Notes: generated from the sequence alone by a model not told the origin. A DNA stretch of 64,000 bases from MWBF01 sp040772005 (GCA_040772005.1 JAXGYZ010000002.1:930001-994000); one strand, 5' to 3'. Counted from the stretch's first letter, positions 25,214 to 34,072 are shown. A program made the numbers and translations.

Positions 25214-27142
25214 CTACATCCCCCCCAACACCAGCGGCAGGAACAACCGGTGTGCCGGCTCTGGTCCTCCCTGGACGCAGAAACGCACATCGTCGATCCA
25301 GAAGTCGGTCTTGGCGGAGTCGCCGTCGTTGGCCGCGCTGAACACCAGGTGGAGCGGGTCTGCACCGGCCAGCCCAACCAGGTCCGCGGCCTCCATGCGG
25401 TAGAGGTAGCGATCCCACGGCAGCCCATCGGATGCGGTGTCCGCCGAGTTGCCCGTACGCAGCAGCGTCGAGAGCACCGTGCCGTCCGCACTGCGAAACG
25501 CCAGGGTCAGGCGGTCATCGTAGGGTGCGGCCGGGTCCGTGCCCCAGCCCGTATCTGCGTTATCGATGCGGTATCTGAACCACAGGACGCCCTCCGTGCT
25601 GTGCGGTGGCAATGTCACGGTGCGCGTCAAGGTGCCCGATGCATTCGGCCCGCCGCTGAAGTGCGCGGCCGGATTGCCGCCGAAAGGCTGGACCGCGAAC
25701 GGGCCTTCTGCCTGCCACGCTCCCATCTCTGCACTGAAGTCACCGTCAGGAATCAGTTCCGTGCAGCCGGCCAGCGTGAAATCCAGCGGCGGCGCGACGG
25801 GGCGCTCAGGGAACGGGCGAGTATCCGGTTCCGTCATCTCCAGCGTTCGCCGTGCATCGATGCGCCCGTAGCCGAAGTAGATGTCCGGGCCTTTGGGACC
25901 CAGGTCCTCCGTCCCCAGCTCGATCACCAGCCGCACCTGGTCCGGGGTCAGGAAAGGGTTGCGCGCCAGCACGAGCGCGGCCAGCCCGCTGACATGCGGC
26001 GTTGCCATGCTGGTGCCGCCGAGCGAGCCGTAGGCGCCGCCTGGGAAGGTAGAATAGATGCCCACGCCCGGCGCGGCCACATCCACGAACGCACCGCGCG
26101 TCGAATAAGAGGCCAGCACGTCACTGGCATTGGTCGCGGCCACGGCGATGACGTTGGTATGGGCTGCGGGATAGTGGTCGGACAGGCAGGGCGGTGCGTT
26201 ATAATTAGTGTTGGTGCAGGTGTTCCCTGCCGCAGCCACCACGACTACGCCGCGCTCCCACGCATAGTTGACCGCCATTTCTTCGCCCCGGCTGTAGCTG
26301 CTCGCGCCCAGGCTCATGTTGATGACGTGCGCGCCGTTGTCGGTGGCGTAGACGATGGCCCGGATCAGGTCTTCGTAGGTGCCGATGCCGCCGCCGAAGA
26401 CATCGACGGGCATGAGGGTGGCGCGGCCCGCGACGCCCGCCACGCCGATGCCGTTGTTCGTGCGCGCGGCTGCGATACCGGCCACGTGCGTTCCGTGCCC
26501 GTGGTCATCGGCCAGGTCGTTGTCGCCCGTGGCAAAATCCCAGCCGTGGATGTCATCCACGAAGCCGTTGGCGTCGTCATCGATCCCGTTATCCGGTGTC
26601 TCGCCCGGATTAGTCCAGATGGCGTCCGCCAGGTCCGGGTGGGTGATGTCCACGCCCGTGTCCAGGACGGCAATCACAACCTCCGGGCGGCCCAGCGTGA
26701 GATCCCAGGCCGCGGGCATCTGGATGCGGCCCAGCGCCGCCGATTGGTGGGTGAGGTAGAACGGGTCATCGGGCACGAAATCGAGGTGGAAGGTGTAGTT
26801 GGGTTCGGCCCACGCAATGTCGGCCTGCGCGGTGAGGTCCGCGGCAGCCTCGCTGAGAGTTGCGCCCGCGGGTGCCTGCACCAGGGCCAGCCCAAGTTGT
26901 GGGATGGTGCGCAGCGCACGTACGCCCAGCGCATCCAGCCGGGCATCCAGCGCAGCCGCATCGCTCGTCGCGGCCGCGTCCGCCAGCTTGACGAGCAACT
27001 GCCCGGCCACATGCGGCGCGGCCCAATCCGGCGCGGGAGTGCGCTGCGCAGCCGGCGCGACCGGCGCGCCCGTTGCGGGGAGGAAGCTCAGACTCAACAA
27101 CAAGGTGGCGAGAAGCCAGGTCAAACCGCGTCTGGGAGACAT
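25214..27142 (-). CDS. Secreted subtilisin-family serine protease (S8)
   Basis: This is a 642-residue protein with a signal peptide (RR plus hydrophobic core, residues 1-26), an inhibitor-like propeptide (about 40-125) and a subtilase domain with D161 (VLDTGVDITHPD), H216 (HGHGTHVAG), oxyanion N307 and S378 (GGTSMATPHVSG). A jelly-roll-like C-terminal domain follows (about 470-625). The protein ends RLFLPLVLGGM, a tail seen on many Chloroflexota exported proteins. The chosen ATG has GGAGAGG 11 bases upstream; an in-frame GTG at 27148 has better spacing. It sits 25 bp behind the DUF58 gene, suggesting a moxR-DUF58-protease operon. Confidence 0.92.
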   Translation of the reverse strand: MSPRRGLTWLLATLLLSLSFLPATGAPVAPAAQRTPAPDWAAPHVAGQLLVKLADAAATSDAAALDARLDALGVRALRTIPQLGLALVQAPAGATLSEAAADLTAQADIAWAEPNYTFHLDFVPDDPFYLTHQSAALGRIQMPAAWDLTLGRPEVVIAVLDTGVDITHPDLADAIWTNPGETPDNGIDDDANGFVDDIHGWDFATGDNDLADDHGHGTHVAGIAAARTNNGIGVAGVAGRATLMPVDVFGGGIGTYEDLIRAIVYATDNGAHVINMSLGASSYSRGEEMAVNYAWERGVVVVAAAGNTCTNTNYNAPPCLSDHYPAAHTNVIAVAATNASDVLASYSTRGAFVDVAAPGVGIYSTFPGGAYGSLGGTSMATPHVSGLAALVLARNPFLTPDQVRLVIELGTEDLGPKGPDIYFGYGRIDARRTLEMTEPDTRPFPERPVAPPLDFTLAGCTELIPDGDFSAEMGAWQAEGPFAVQPFGGNPAAHFSGGPNASGTLTRTVTLPPHSTEGVLWFRYRIDNADTGWGTDPAAPYDDRLTLAFRSADGTVLSTLLRTGNSADTASDGLPWDRYLYRMEAADLVGLAGADPLHLVFSAANDGDSAKTDFWIDDVRFCVQGGPEPAHRLFLPLVLGGM

Positions 27143-27167
27143 GGACACTGTTGCCTCTCCGGCCTGT

Positions 27168-28457
27168 TTACCGCAGCAGCGTGCCGCGGCCATTCCCGCT
27201 GGCCAGGCGTCCCAGGACCGTCGTGAGGTCGTCACCTTTCTGGACGAGATAGGCGGGCACGCCGTTGGCCTGTAGCTCACCGAGCACCGGCTCCCATTCA
27301 GGCGCCGGGCCGAAGGTGCGTGCGGCCAGCAGTACCGCGATGGCATAGACCCCGCGCGCGCGCAGGCTGCGCAGCGCGGCTACCCAGCGACTATCGGTCG
27401 ATGGCGTGATGACGATCAGGGTGATGTGACGCGCGAGCGTTGTGCCTTCGCTGGCTAACACTTGCGTTAGCGGCACACGGCCTTCCGCCTGGATGACGGC
27501 CAGGATTTCCTGCAGGCGGATTAACTGGCGTTCGCCGCGGTCGGGCTGCACGACCTCGCGCGCGGCCGCGTAGCTGAGGAACCCGACCTCACGGTCAGCT
27601 TCCAGGAAGTGCTGCACCAGCGACGCCGCGATGGTGACGCTGTACTCGACCGTGCTTGGCGGCAGTTCGATTTGCTCCGCGCGGCGCGACAGCCAGGGCA
27701 GTTCTATATCCTCAACCGGCGATTCCCAGGGCGTCTCCGCATGGGCATCGCCGTACATATCGAGGAACAGCCAGACATCGGACAGGGGATCCAGCTCGAA
27801 TTCTTTCGAAATCAGGCGGCCTGTGCGCGCGCTGGACGGCCAATGGATCCGGTTGAAGCTGTCGCCGGGGACATAATCCCGTACACCGGACACGCTTGCC
27901 GTGACGTAGGGCGTGCGGCGGTGCAGCGTTTCGCCGCCGGGCAGGTAGCCGCTGGGCGGCATGAACTGCGAGACGTCCACCGTCTGTGGGGTCACGACGA
28001 GGGATGTGACTTCCGGCAGCGAACGCGTGAAGCGGAAGATGCCGAGCGGATCGCCGCTCGTAATCGTGATGGGCCCCAGGTTATAGCGGCCGCGGCGCCG
28101 GGAAAGCGTGCGCACCTGCCAGCGGGAGGTCGCATTGCGACCGAGCGAGTTGACGACCCGGCTCACATGATGGCCCGGCAGATTCGAATAGTCGTGCACC
28201 TCGACCCAGAGTTTGGGGAAGCGCGAGCGATTGACCAGCTCCAGCGTTTCCTCGAAGTATTTGCCGACCTGCGAACGCTGGGCGCGGGTCGCGCGGCGCA
28301 GGGCCAGCCCACGCTGATTCGCCCATGCCCAGATCAGCGCGGCGACGATGACGCCGGAGATGAAGTAGAGCAGGTTGAAGGCAATGTCGCGGCCGCTGGT
28401 CGTCGCAAAGACCAGCGCGACAACCCACAGCAGAAAGATGCCGATCGACCGTGTCAC
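27168..28457 (-). CDS. DUF58 domain protein
   Basis: This is a 429-residue protein with a GTG start two bases after the moxR stop. Two hydrophobic segments at residues 3-45 anchor it. The DUF58 signature VRDYVPGDSFNRIHWPSSARTGRLISKEFE is clear near residue 215. The following region (DVWLFLDMYG, ITLIVITPSTD) looks like a von Willebrand A-like fold with degenerate metal site. DUF58 proteins pair with MoxR AAA+ ATPases, probably as client-binding partners in assembling or activating exported complexes; the exact client is unknown. Confidence 0.9.
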   Translation of the reverse strand: MTRSIGIFLLWVVALVFATTSGRDIAFNLLYFISGVIVAALIWAWANQRGLALRRATRAQRSQVGKYFEETLELVNRSRFPKLWVEVHDYSNLPGHHVSRVVNSLGRNATSRWQVRTLSRRRGRYNLGPITITSGDPLGIFRFTRSLPEVTSLVVTPQTVDVSQFMPPSGYLPGGETLHRRTPYVTASVSGVRDYVPGDSFNRIHWPSSARTGRLISKEFELDPLSDVWLFLDMYGDAHAETPWESPVEDIELPWLSRRAEQIELPPSTVEYSVTIAASLVQHFLEADREVGFLSYAAAREVVQPDRGERQLIRLQEILAVIQAEGRVPLTQVLASEGTTLARHITLIVITPSTDSRWVAALRSLRARGVYAIAVLLAARTFGPAPEWEPVLGELQANGVPAYLVQKGDDLTTVLGRLASGNGRGTLLR

Positions 28458-28459
28458 GG

Positions 28460-29422
28460 TCAGCGTGCCCGGATACGCGTGCCGGGCACAGGGATGGATT
28501 GGGAGATTTGCTCCACGACCGCGCGTGCTTCGACGTTCTTGATGCGCGCCGACGGGCTGATGATCAGGCGATGAGCGAAGGTTGCCTCCAGCAGCGCCTT
28601 GATATCGTCGGGGATGACATAAGTGCGACCGCGCAGCGCGGCCAGCGCCCGGCTCGTCCGGAAAAGGGCCAGGCTGCCGCGCGGGCTGACGCCGAGATAG
28701 ATATCGGGATGCCGCCGCGTGGCGTTCGCCAGCTCGACGATGTACTCCTTGATCAGATCATCCGCATAGATGGACTTTACAGCGTTCTGTGCCGCGAGCA
28801 GCTCGTCATCGCTCACCACCTGGCCGATCTCTTCGATGGGATGCCGTTCGCGCTGCATGTCGAGCACATGCATCTCGTCCGCGGCCGACGGATAGCCCAG
28901 GCTCAACCGCATCATGAAGCGGTCGATCTGCGCTTCAGGGAGGGGGAACGTGCCTTCATATTCGATGGGGTTCTGAGTCGCCAGGACGAGGAAAGGCCGC
29001 TCCATGGGGTAGGTCAGGCCGTCCACCGTCACCTGGCGCTCTTCCATCGCTTCGAGCAGCGCGGACTGGGTCTTGGGCGTGGCGCGGTTGATTTCGTCAG
29101 CCAGGACAATCTGCGCCATGACCGGGCCGGGCCGGAACTCGAACTCCAGGGTCTTCTGGTTGAAGACCGACACCCCCGTCACGTCGCTGGGCAGCATGTC
29201 CGGCGTAAACTGGAGGCGCTTGAACGTGCAGCCGATCGACTTGGCGATGGCCCGCGCGAGCATCGTCTTGCCGACGCCCGGCACGTCCTCGATGAGCAGA
29301 TGACCCTCGCACAGCAGCGCGATGAGGGTCATCTCCACCTCTCGGCGCTTGCCGACAATGACCTTTTCGACATTCTCTGTGACGCGCTGCGCCAGAGAGG
29401 CGATGATTTCGATGTTATCCAT
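28460..29422 (-). CDS. MoxR-family AAA+ ATPase
   Basis: This is a 320-residue protein; ATG at 29422 has an AGGT site, and the earlier in-frame start at 29545 would lie upstream of the promoter. Walker A is EDVPGVGKT (45-53), Walker B LADE (D109, E110), followed by the sensor LATQNPIEYEGTFPLPEAQIDRF typical of the MoxR family. It is thought to act as a chaperone with the DUF58 partner encoded next. Its promoter is divergent from that of the two-component system. Confidence 0.93.
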   Translation of the reverse strand: MDNIEIIASLAQRVTENVEKVIVGKRREVEMTLIALLCEGHLLIEDVPGVGKTMLARAIAKSIGCTFKRLQFTPDMLPSDVTGVSVFNQKTLEFEFRPGPVMAQIVLADEINRATPKTQSALLEAMEERQVTVDGLTYPMERPFLVLATQNPIEYEGTFPLPEAQIDRFMMRLSLGYPSAADEMHVLDMQRERHPIEEIGQVVSDDELLAAQNAVKSIYADDLIKEYIVELANATRRHPDIYLGVSPRGSLALFRTSRALAALRGRTYVIPDDIKALLEATFAHRLIISPSARIKNVEARAVVEQISQSIPVPGTRIRAR

Positions 29423-29468
29423 CAGACTACCTGACTCCTCAGTGGGAACGGTGAACACGCGTCCTGAT

Positions 29469-29497
29469 ATTATACCCCTGGCATAACAAGACGCCAA
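29469..29497 (-). promoter_or_regulatory. moxR operon promoter
   Basis: On the minus strand: TTGGCG (29497-29492), 17-bp spacer, TATAAT (29474-29469). Confidence 0.7.
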
Positions 29498-29501
29498 CAC
29501 C

Positions 29502-29530
29502 TTGCATCCAAACCTTTCGGCGTGTAGAAT
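29502..29530 (+). promoter_or_regulatory. Two-component system promoter
   Basis: TTGCAT (29502-29507), 17-bp spacer, TAGAAT (29525-29530). It lies back to back with the moxR promoter, only 4 bp between the -35 boxes. Confidence 0.65.
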
Positions 29531-29588
29531 CAGGATAGTGTACAAACGCTGGACTGACAGTTAGCAGGCTACCCGATTGGATTTTCCT

Positions 29589-30266
29589 ATGCCCGAACAT
29601 ATCCTGGTCATTGAAGACGACCCGTCGATCGCGGACCTCCTGCGCCGGGGGTTGATTTATGAGGGGTACTCCGTGCAGGTGGCTGGCGACGGGCCTGCGG
29701 GCCTGACCGCCGCACGCGACCGGTTGCCGGACCTGGTGCTGCTGGACCTGATGTTGCCCGGCATGGACGGGCTCACGGTCTGCGCGCGGCTGCGGGCTGC
29801 GAGCGATGTGCCCATTCTCATCCTGACTGCGAAAGATGCCGTGCCCGACCGGGTCAAGGGGCTGGATGCCGGCGCGGACGATTATGTCGTCAAGCCGTTC
29901 AGCTTCGATGAGCTGGTTGCGCGCATCCGTGCGCTGCTGCGCCGCCGCCAGCCCGCAAGCGAACAGGACGTGCTGCGCTTCGCCGACTTGAGCGTCAACC
30001 CGGTGACGCGGGAGGTTTTCCGCGGGACGCGGCGCATCGAACTGACGGCGCGCGAGTTCGACCTGCTGCTGCTGTTCATGCAGCACCCGCGCCAGGTGCT
30101 CACGCGCGACACGCTGTACGACCGCATCTGGGGCTACGACTTCGGCGGCGAGTCGAACATCATCGAGGTTTACATCCGCTATCTGCGCAGCAAGCTGGAG
30201 GAGGGTGGCGAACCCCGGCTCATCCAAACGGTGCGCGGGGTCGGGTATGCGCTGCGCGAAGAGTAA
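29589..30266 (+). CDS. OmpR/PhoB-family response regulator
   Basis: This is a 225-residue protein; ATG 29589 is preferred over an in-frame TTG at 29577. The receiver domain (1-115) has the acidic pair E9-D10-D11, phospho-acceptor D53 in LVLLDLMLPGMDG, and the KP pair in DYVVKPFSFDEL. The C-terminal winged helix (about 130-225) ends with IIEVYIRYLRSKLEEGG...IQTVRGVGYAL, the OmpR/PhoB DNA-binding signature. It is the partner of the histidine kinase encoded 6 bp downstream and may control the divergent moxR promoter. Confidence 0.94.
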   Translation: MPEHILVIEDDPSIADLLRRGLIYEGYSVQVAGDGPAGLTAARDRLPDLVLLDLMLPGMDGLTVCARLRAASDVPILILTAKDAVPDRVKGLDAGADDYVVKPFSFDELVARIRALLRRRQPASEQDVLRFADLSVNPVTREVFRGTRRIELTAREFDLLLLFMQHPRQVLTRDTLYDRIWGYDFGGESNIIEVYIRYLRSKLEEGGEPRLIQTVRGVGYALREE

Positions 30267-30272
30267 GGTGGC

Positions 30273-31697
30273 ATGTCCATTCGTACCCGGCTGACGCTCT
30301 GGTACACCGGTCTGCTGGCGATTTCGCTGCTCGTCATCGGCGTGCTGATCTATACCCTCGTGGGGCGCATCTTGCTCACGAACCTCGACGAGCGGCTCAT
30401 CGCGCAGGCGGAGGATGTCATCGCGTTGATTCAGGCCGAGAATGACCCGCTCCAGGTCATGCTGCTGGGTCGCGCTCAACTGCCGCCGATCGACGTCTAC
30501 GGCTCGCAGTATTTCATCCAGATTGTGCAACTTGACGGACGCGCGGTCCAGCTTTCGGAGAACCTGCGCGGGCAGCGTCTGCCCGTGCCGCTCCAGTTCG
30601 TGCAGGACATCGTGCCCGGCGAGCCGCGCCGCATGACCCTTGAGACGAGCGGCGCCCGCTTGCGGGTTATCAGCCTGCCGATTCCGCTCGGCAACCGGAT
30701 TATCGGCATCATCGAAGTCGCGGCCAACATGGCGAGCACCTCAGATGCGCTCGACGTCATCCGCCGCGCGCTGCTGTTTGGCAGCCTGTTGGCGCTGTTG
30801 CTGGCTGCGGTCGGCGGCAATATCCTGGCACGGGCAGCCCTTGGCCCCATCAAGGCCATCACGGAGACCGCACAGCAGATCACCGGCACAGAAGACCTCA
30901 GCCAGCGCATCCCGGTCGCCATGCCCGGCGATGAGTTGGGCGAGCTCACCGAGACGATCAACGACATGCTGGGCCGCCTGGACGAGGCTTTCAACGCGCA
31001 GCAGCGGCTGGTCGCGGATGTGAGCCACGAGCTGCGCACGCCGCTGACCACCATCCAGGGCAACCTGGACTTGCTGCGCCGCGGGGCTGCGGATGACCCG
31101 ACGATGCGGAGCGAGGCGCTCGCGGCCATCGAGGACCAGACCGCACGCATGCGCCGCCTTGTGGCCGACCTGCTGCTGCTGGCGCAGGCGGATGCCGGAC
31201 TCAAGCTGCACCGCCAGCCGGTGGAACTGGACACCCTGCTCCTCGACATCTACCGCCAGGCGCAGGTGATGGCGCGCAACACGGGCGTGACCGTCCGGCT
31301 CGGCGCGGAGGATCAGGCGATCGTGGAGGGCGATGCGGACCGTCTGCGCCAACTCCTGCTGAATCTCACCGACAATGCGATCAAGTACACGCCGGCCGGC
31401 GGCGAGGTGACGTTGACCTTGCACCGGGATGACGACTGGGTTGCGATCGGCGTGGAGGACACGGGCGTGGGCATCGCGGCAGAGGACCTGCCCCACATCT
31501 TCGAACGTTTCTACCGCGCGGACCGCAGCCGTGCGCGGCCGGGCGGTTCCGGCCTCGGCCTCTCCATCGCCCACTGGATTGCGCAGGCGCACGGCGGCGA
31601 GCTGACCGTGACCAGCGAACCGGGCCGCGGCAGCACCTTCACCCTGCATCTGCCGCAGGCCGCGGGAGATGAGGAAGAGGAACCCGCCTACGCATAG
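30273..31697 (+). CDS. Sensor histidine kinase (HAMP, HisKA, HATPase)
   Basis: This is a 474-residue protein with two membrane segments (about 9-31 and 166-188) around an extracytoplasmic sensor of roughly 130 residues. Then come HAMP (about 189-241), HisKA with phospho-accepting H252 in VADVSHELRTPLT, and HATPase_c with N box NLTDNAIKY, G1 DTGVGIA and G2 GGSGLGLSIA. An acidic EEEE tail closes it. It forms a transcription unit with the OmpR-type regulator. The sensed signal is not evident. Confidence 0.94.
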   Translation: MSIRTRLTLWYTGLLAISLLVIGVLIYTLVGRILLTNLDERLIAQAEDVIALIQAENDPLQVMLLGRAQLPPIDVYGSQYFIQIVQLDGRAVQLSENLRGQRLPVPLQFVQDIVPGEPRRMTLETSGARLRVISLPIPLGNRIIGIIEVAANMASTSDALDVIRRALLFGSLLALLLAAVGGNILARAALGPIKAITETAQQITGTEDLSQRIPVAMPGDELGELTETINDMLGRLDEAFNAQQRLVADVSHELRTPLTTIQGNLDLLRRGAADDPTMRSEALAAIEDQTARMRRLVADLLLLAQADAGLKLHRQPVELDTLLLDIYRQAQVMARNTGVTVRLGAEDQAIVEGDADRLRQLLLNLTDNAIKYTPAGGEVTLTLHRDDDWVAIGVEDTGVGIAAEDLPHIFERFYRADRSRARPGGSGLGLSIAHWIAQAHGGELTVTSEPGRGSTFTLHLPQAAGDEEEEPAYA

Positions 31698-31745
31698 AAA
31701 ACGTTGTCAGCAGACCACTATTCTCATCTACACGCGTCAAGTTTG

Positions 31746-31754
31746 TGGTAGAAT
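31746..31754 (+). promoter_or_regulatory. hicBA extended -10 promoter
   Basis: TG-G-TAGAAT (31746-31754) is a good extended -10 box; no convincing -35 box is seen. It is 45 bp upstream of hicB. Confidence 0.4.
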
Positions 31755-31798
31755 GCGACTGTCAGCCGCGAAAAGCAGCAAGAGTTGAGGTATGCACG

Positions 31799-32008
31799 AT
31801 GACCCTGGAATTCAGTGTCGTAATTGAAAAAGACGAGGAAGGCTACTTCGTCGCGTCTGTGCCGGCGCTGCGAGGTTGTCATACTCAGGCAAAGTCGCTC
31901 GATGTGCTCATGAAGCGCATCAAAGAAGCCATCGAGTTATGTCTCGAAGTGCAAAAACCAGTGACTAACGAGTTTGTCGGAATTCAACGTGTCTCGGTGA
32001 CAGTGTGA
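31799..32008 (+). CDS. hicB: HicB-family antitoxin (truncated type)
   Basis: This is a 69-residue protein with the partial RNase-H-like HicB fold: FSVVIEKDEEGYFVASVPALRGCHTQAKSLDVLMKRIKEAIELCLE. It lacks the C-terminal DNA-binding helix-turn-helix of longer HicB proteins, as do many short relatives, so autoregulation may use another factor. ATG 31799 follows GAGG. It overlaps the hicA GTG by 4 bp (GTGA). HicB neutralises the HicA mRNA interferase. Confidence 0.85.
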   Translation: MTLEFSVVIEKDEEGYFVASVPALRGCHTQAKSLDVLMKRIKEAIELCLEVQKPVTNEFVGIQRVSVTV

Positions 32009-32229
32009 GTATCTTCCCTGCCGTGACAGGCGCCCAACTGATTCGAGCTTTGCGAAAGTTGGGGTTTGACGTGATTCGCATCAAGGGGAGTCACCATTTC
32101 CTACAGCATCCGGACGGTCGCATCACCGTTGTCCCTGTTCATCGCGGTGAGACGATTGGCCCCGGCTTGATGGCACAGATACTGCGCGACTGTGATGTGT
32201 CGCGCGAAGAACTGAAGCAGGTACTTTGA
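32005..32229 (+). CDS. hicA: HicA-family mRNA interferase toxin
   Basis: This is a 74-residue protein with a GTG start. The double-stranded RNA-binding-like fold is recognisable: ALRKLGFDVIRIKGSHHFLQHPDGRITVVPVH. The GSHH motif holds the catalytic histidine (H30), and a trailing IGPGLMAQILRD helix is typical. HicA cleaves mRNA when not bound by HicB. Order hicB-hicA (antitoxin first) is the less common but well-known arrangement. Confidence 0.87.
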   Translation: MSIFPAVTGAQLIRALRKLGFDVIRIKGSHHFLQHPDGRITVVPVHRGETIGPGLMAQILRDCDVSREELKQVL

Positions 32230-32252
32230 CAGGGGCTACATCTAAGCGAGCT

Positions 32253-32750
32253 ATGATGGATCGAAAGGACCAACCGGTCGCGCCGCACCCGCTGGCAGTT
32301 GAGGTGGGCGACTTGCTGCGCCGCCGCGGGCTGACGCTCGGGCTGGCCGAATCGTGCACCGGCGGGCTGATCGGCTCGCTCATCACCGATGTCGCGGGCA
32401 GCTCGGATTACTTCATGGGCAGCGCGGTCACGTATTCGAATGAGGCGAAAGAGGGCGTGCTGGGCGTGCAGCACGCGACGCTGGTTGCACACGGCGCCGT
32501 CAGCGCGGAGACGGCGGAGGAAATGGCGCGAGGTGCGCGGCGTGTCTTCGGCACGTCGGTCGGCGCGTCGGTGACGGGCATCGCCGGGCCGGGCGGCGGC
32601 ACGGCCACGAAGCCGACCGGCCTGATCTACATCCATGTTTCTGCGCCGGGCACGGAGCAGGGCGAGCGGCACGTCTTCCCCTCGGACCGCATCGGGAACA
32701 AGCGGCTCGCTGCGGAGGCGGTGCTGCGCCTGCTGCTGCGATATCTGTAG
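32253..32750 (+). CDS. pncC: CinA-family nicotinamide-nucleotide amidohydrolase (PncC)
   Basis: This is a 165-residue protein equal to the C-terminal CinA domain: LAESCTGGLIGSLITDVAGSSDYFMGSAVTYSNEAK, GAVSAETAEEMARGAR and GIAGPGGGTATKPTG. It deamidates NMN to nicotinate mononucleotide in NAD recycling. ATG 32253 is chosen by alignment; its ribosome site is weak. The stop codon TAG (32748-32750) is supplied by the left arm of a REP palindrome, so the last codon borders a mobile-type repeat. Confidence 0.9.
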   Translation: MMDRKDQPVAPHPLAVEVGDLLRRRGLTLGLAESCTGGLIGSLITDVAGSSDYFMGSAVTYSNEAKEGVLGVQHATLVAHGAVSAETAEEMARGARRVFGTSVGASVTGIAGPGGGTATKPTGLIYIHVSAPGTEQGERHVFPSDRIGNKRLAAEAVLRLLLRYL

Positions 32751-32770
32751 GACGGGTTGCCAACCCGTCC
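32746..32770. repeat. REP palindrome upstream of the RAYT gene
   Basis: The arms TGTAGGACGGGTTG and CAACCCGTCC surround a central C. The first TAG is the pncC stop codon. It is the same element as in the array at 33446-34068. Confidence 0.88.
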
Positions 32771-32814
32771 TGCGGTATCCAAGGTTTCCGACCTGCGACA
32801 CAGAAGCGGATAGA

Positions 32815-33450
32815 ATGTCAAACGTTCGCCACAAGTGTTTCTATCACCGGCATTTGCCTCACTATCAACCACTCGGGGCTACGCTATTTGTTACCTTTCG
32901 GCTCGCCGGCTCGTTGCCCGTTGCTGTGGTCGACGAACTGAAGAATTGTCGAAGGGAAGTGGAACAGCGGCTGAATCGGATTGACGACCTGGAAGAGCGC
33001 AGCCGCCAGGCTGACCTCGAGAATCGCATTTCCTTTGGCCAGTGGGATGCAGCACTTCACTCTCGATCAGTCGGTCCCTTCTGGCTCAGCGAGGATGCAG
33101 TCGGGGACATGGTTGCTGAGAGCCTACGCTTTCGTGACGGAAGAGTTTGCAGGCTTGAAGCGTTCTCTATCATGCCTAATCACGTCCACCTTGTCCTGAC
33201 GCCACTGCAGAAAGCTGATGGCGAATTTCATGCCTTGCCTACCATCCTGCATTCCCTTAAGCGCCATACGGCCTATCAGGCAAATCTGCTGCTGGGCCGG
33301 CGAGGCCAGTTCTGGCAGGATGAGAGCTACGATCATGTCGTACGCGACGAGGCTGAGTACAATCGCATTGTGACTTACGTGCTCAATAATCCAGTCAAGG
33401 CAGGGCTGGCTGCGTCATGGGATGAATGGCGCTGGAACTATCGACTGTAG
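32815..33450 (+). CDS. REP-associated tyrosine transposase (RAYT, Y1 family)
   Basis: This is a 211-residue protein of the IS200/IS605-related Y1 transposase superfamily, RAYT branch. The HUH motif is H123-V-H125 in SIMPNHVHLVLTP. The C-terminal block SLKRHTAYQANLL, GQFWQDESYDHVVRDEAEYNRIVTYVLNNPVKAGL is diagnostic; Y154 or Y172 are the candidate nucleophiles. RAYTs cleave single-stranded REP hairpins and are thought to have dispersed them. Here the gene is bracketed by identical REP hairpins, and its own stop codon lies in the left arm of the next one. Base composition is less GC-rich than its neighbours, consistent with acquisition. Confidence 0.92.
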   Translation: MSNVRHKCFYHRHLPHYQPLGATLFVTFRLAGSLPVAVVDELKNCRREVEQRLNRIDDLEERSRQADLENRISFGQWDAALHSRSVGPFWLSEDAVGDMVAESLRFRDGRVCRLEAFSIMPNHVHLVLTPLQKADGEFHALPTILHSLKRHTAYQANLLLGRRGQFWQDESYDHVVRDEAEYNRIVTYVLNNPVKAGLAASWDEWRWNYRL

Positions 33451-34068
33451 GACGGGTTGCCAACCCGTCCTACACCGTGCGCGGGTCCGTCTCACATGCC
33501 GGACGGGTTGGCAACCCGTCCTACACCGTGCGCGGGTCCGTCTCACATGCCGGACGGGTTGCCAACCCGTCCTACACCGTGCGCGGGTCCGTCTCACATG
33601 CCGGACGGACACCGTGCGCGGGTCCGTCTCGCATGCCGGACGGGTTGGCAACCCGTCCTACACCGTGCGCGGGTCCGTCTCACATGCCGGACGGGTTGGC
33701 AACCCGTCCTACACCGTGCGCGGGTCCGTCTCACATGCCGGACGGGTTGGCAACCCGTCCTACACCGTGCGCGGGTCCGTCTCACATGCCGGACGGGTTG
33801 CCAACCCGTCCTACACCGTGCGCGGGTCCGTCTCACATGCCGGACGGGTTGGCAACCCGTCCTACACCGTGCGCGGGTCCGTCACATGCCGGACGGGTTG
33901 CCAACCCGTCCTACACCGTGCGCGGGTCCGTCTCACATGCCGGACGGGTTGGCAACCCGTCCTACACCGTGCGCGGGTCCGTCTCACATGCCGGACGGGT
34001 TGGCAACCCGTCCTACACCGTGCGCGGGTCCGTCTCACATGCCGGACGGGTTGCCAACCCGTCCTACA
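33446..34068. repeat. Tandem REP array: 12 hairpins plus one truncated unit, 51-bp period
   Basis: Each unit has a 21-bp hairpin (arms GGACGGGTTG and CAACCCGTCC around one base) and a 30-bp spacer beginning TACACCGTGCGCGGG and ending CTCACATGCC. The spacers are essentially identical. The central base in order is C,G,C,(deleted),G,G,G,C,G,C,G,G,C. One unit near 33602 lacks most of the hairpin, and one spacer near 33880 is 3 bp shorter. The array starts in the RAYT stop codon and ends 5 bp before the rhaM stop. Confidence 0.93.
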
Positions 34069-34072
34069 ATTC

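Noticed and set aside
25250..27226. 658-codon open frame on the plus strand
   Set aside because: It is the complement of the subtilase gene, whose catalytic motifs and signal peptide are unambiguous.
33446..34068. CRISPR array (about 21-bp repeats, about 30-bp spacers)
   Set aside because: The spacers are essentially identical to each other, the repeats are perfect hairpins shared with flanks of a RAYT gene, and no cas genes are present.
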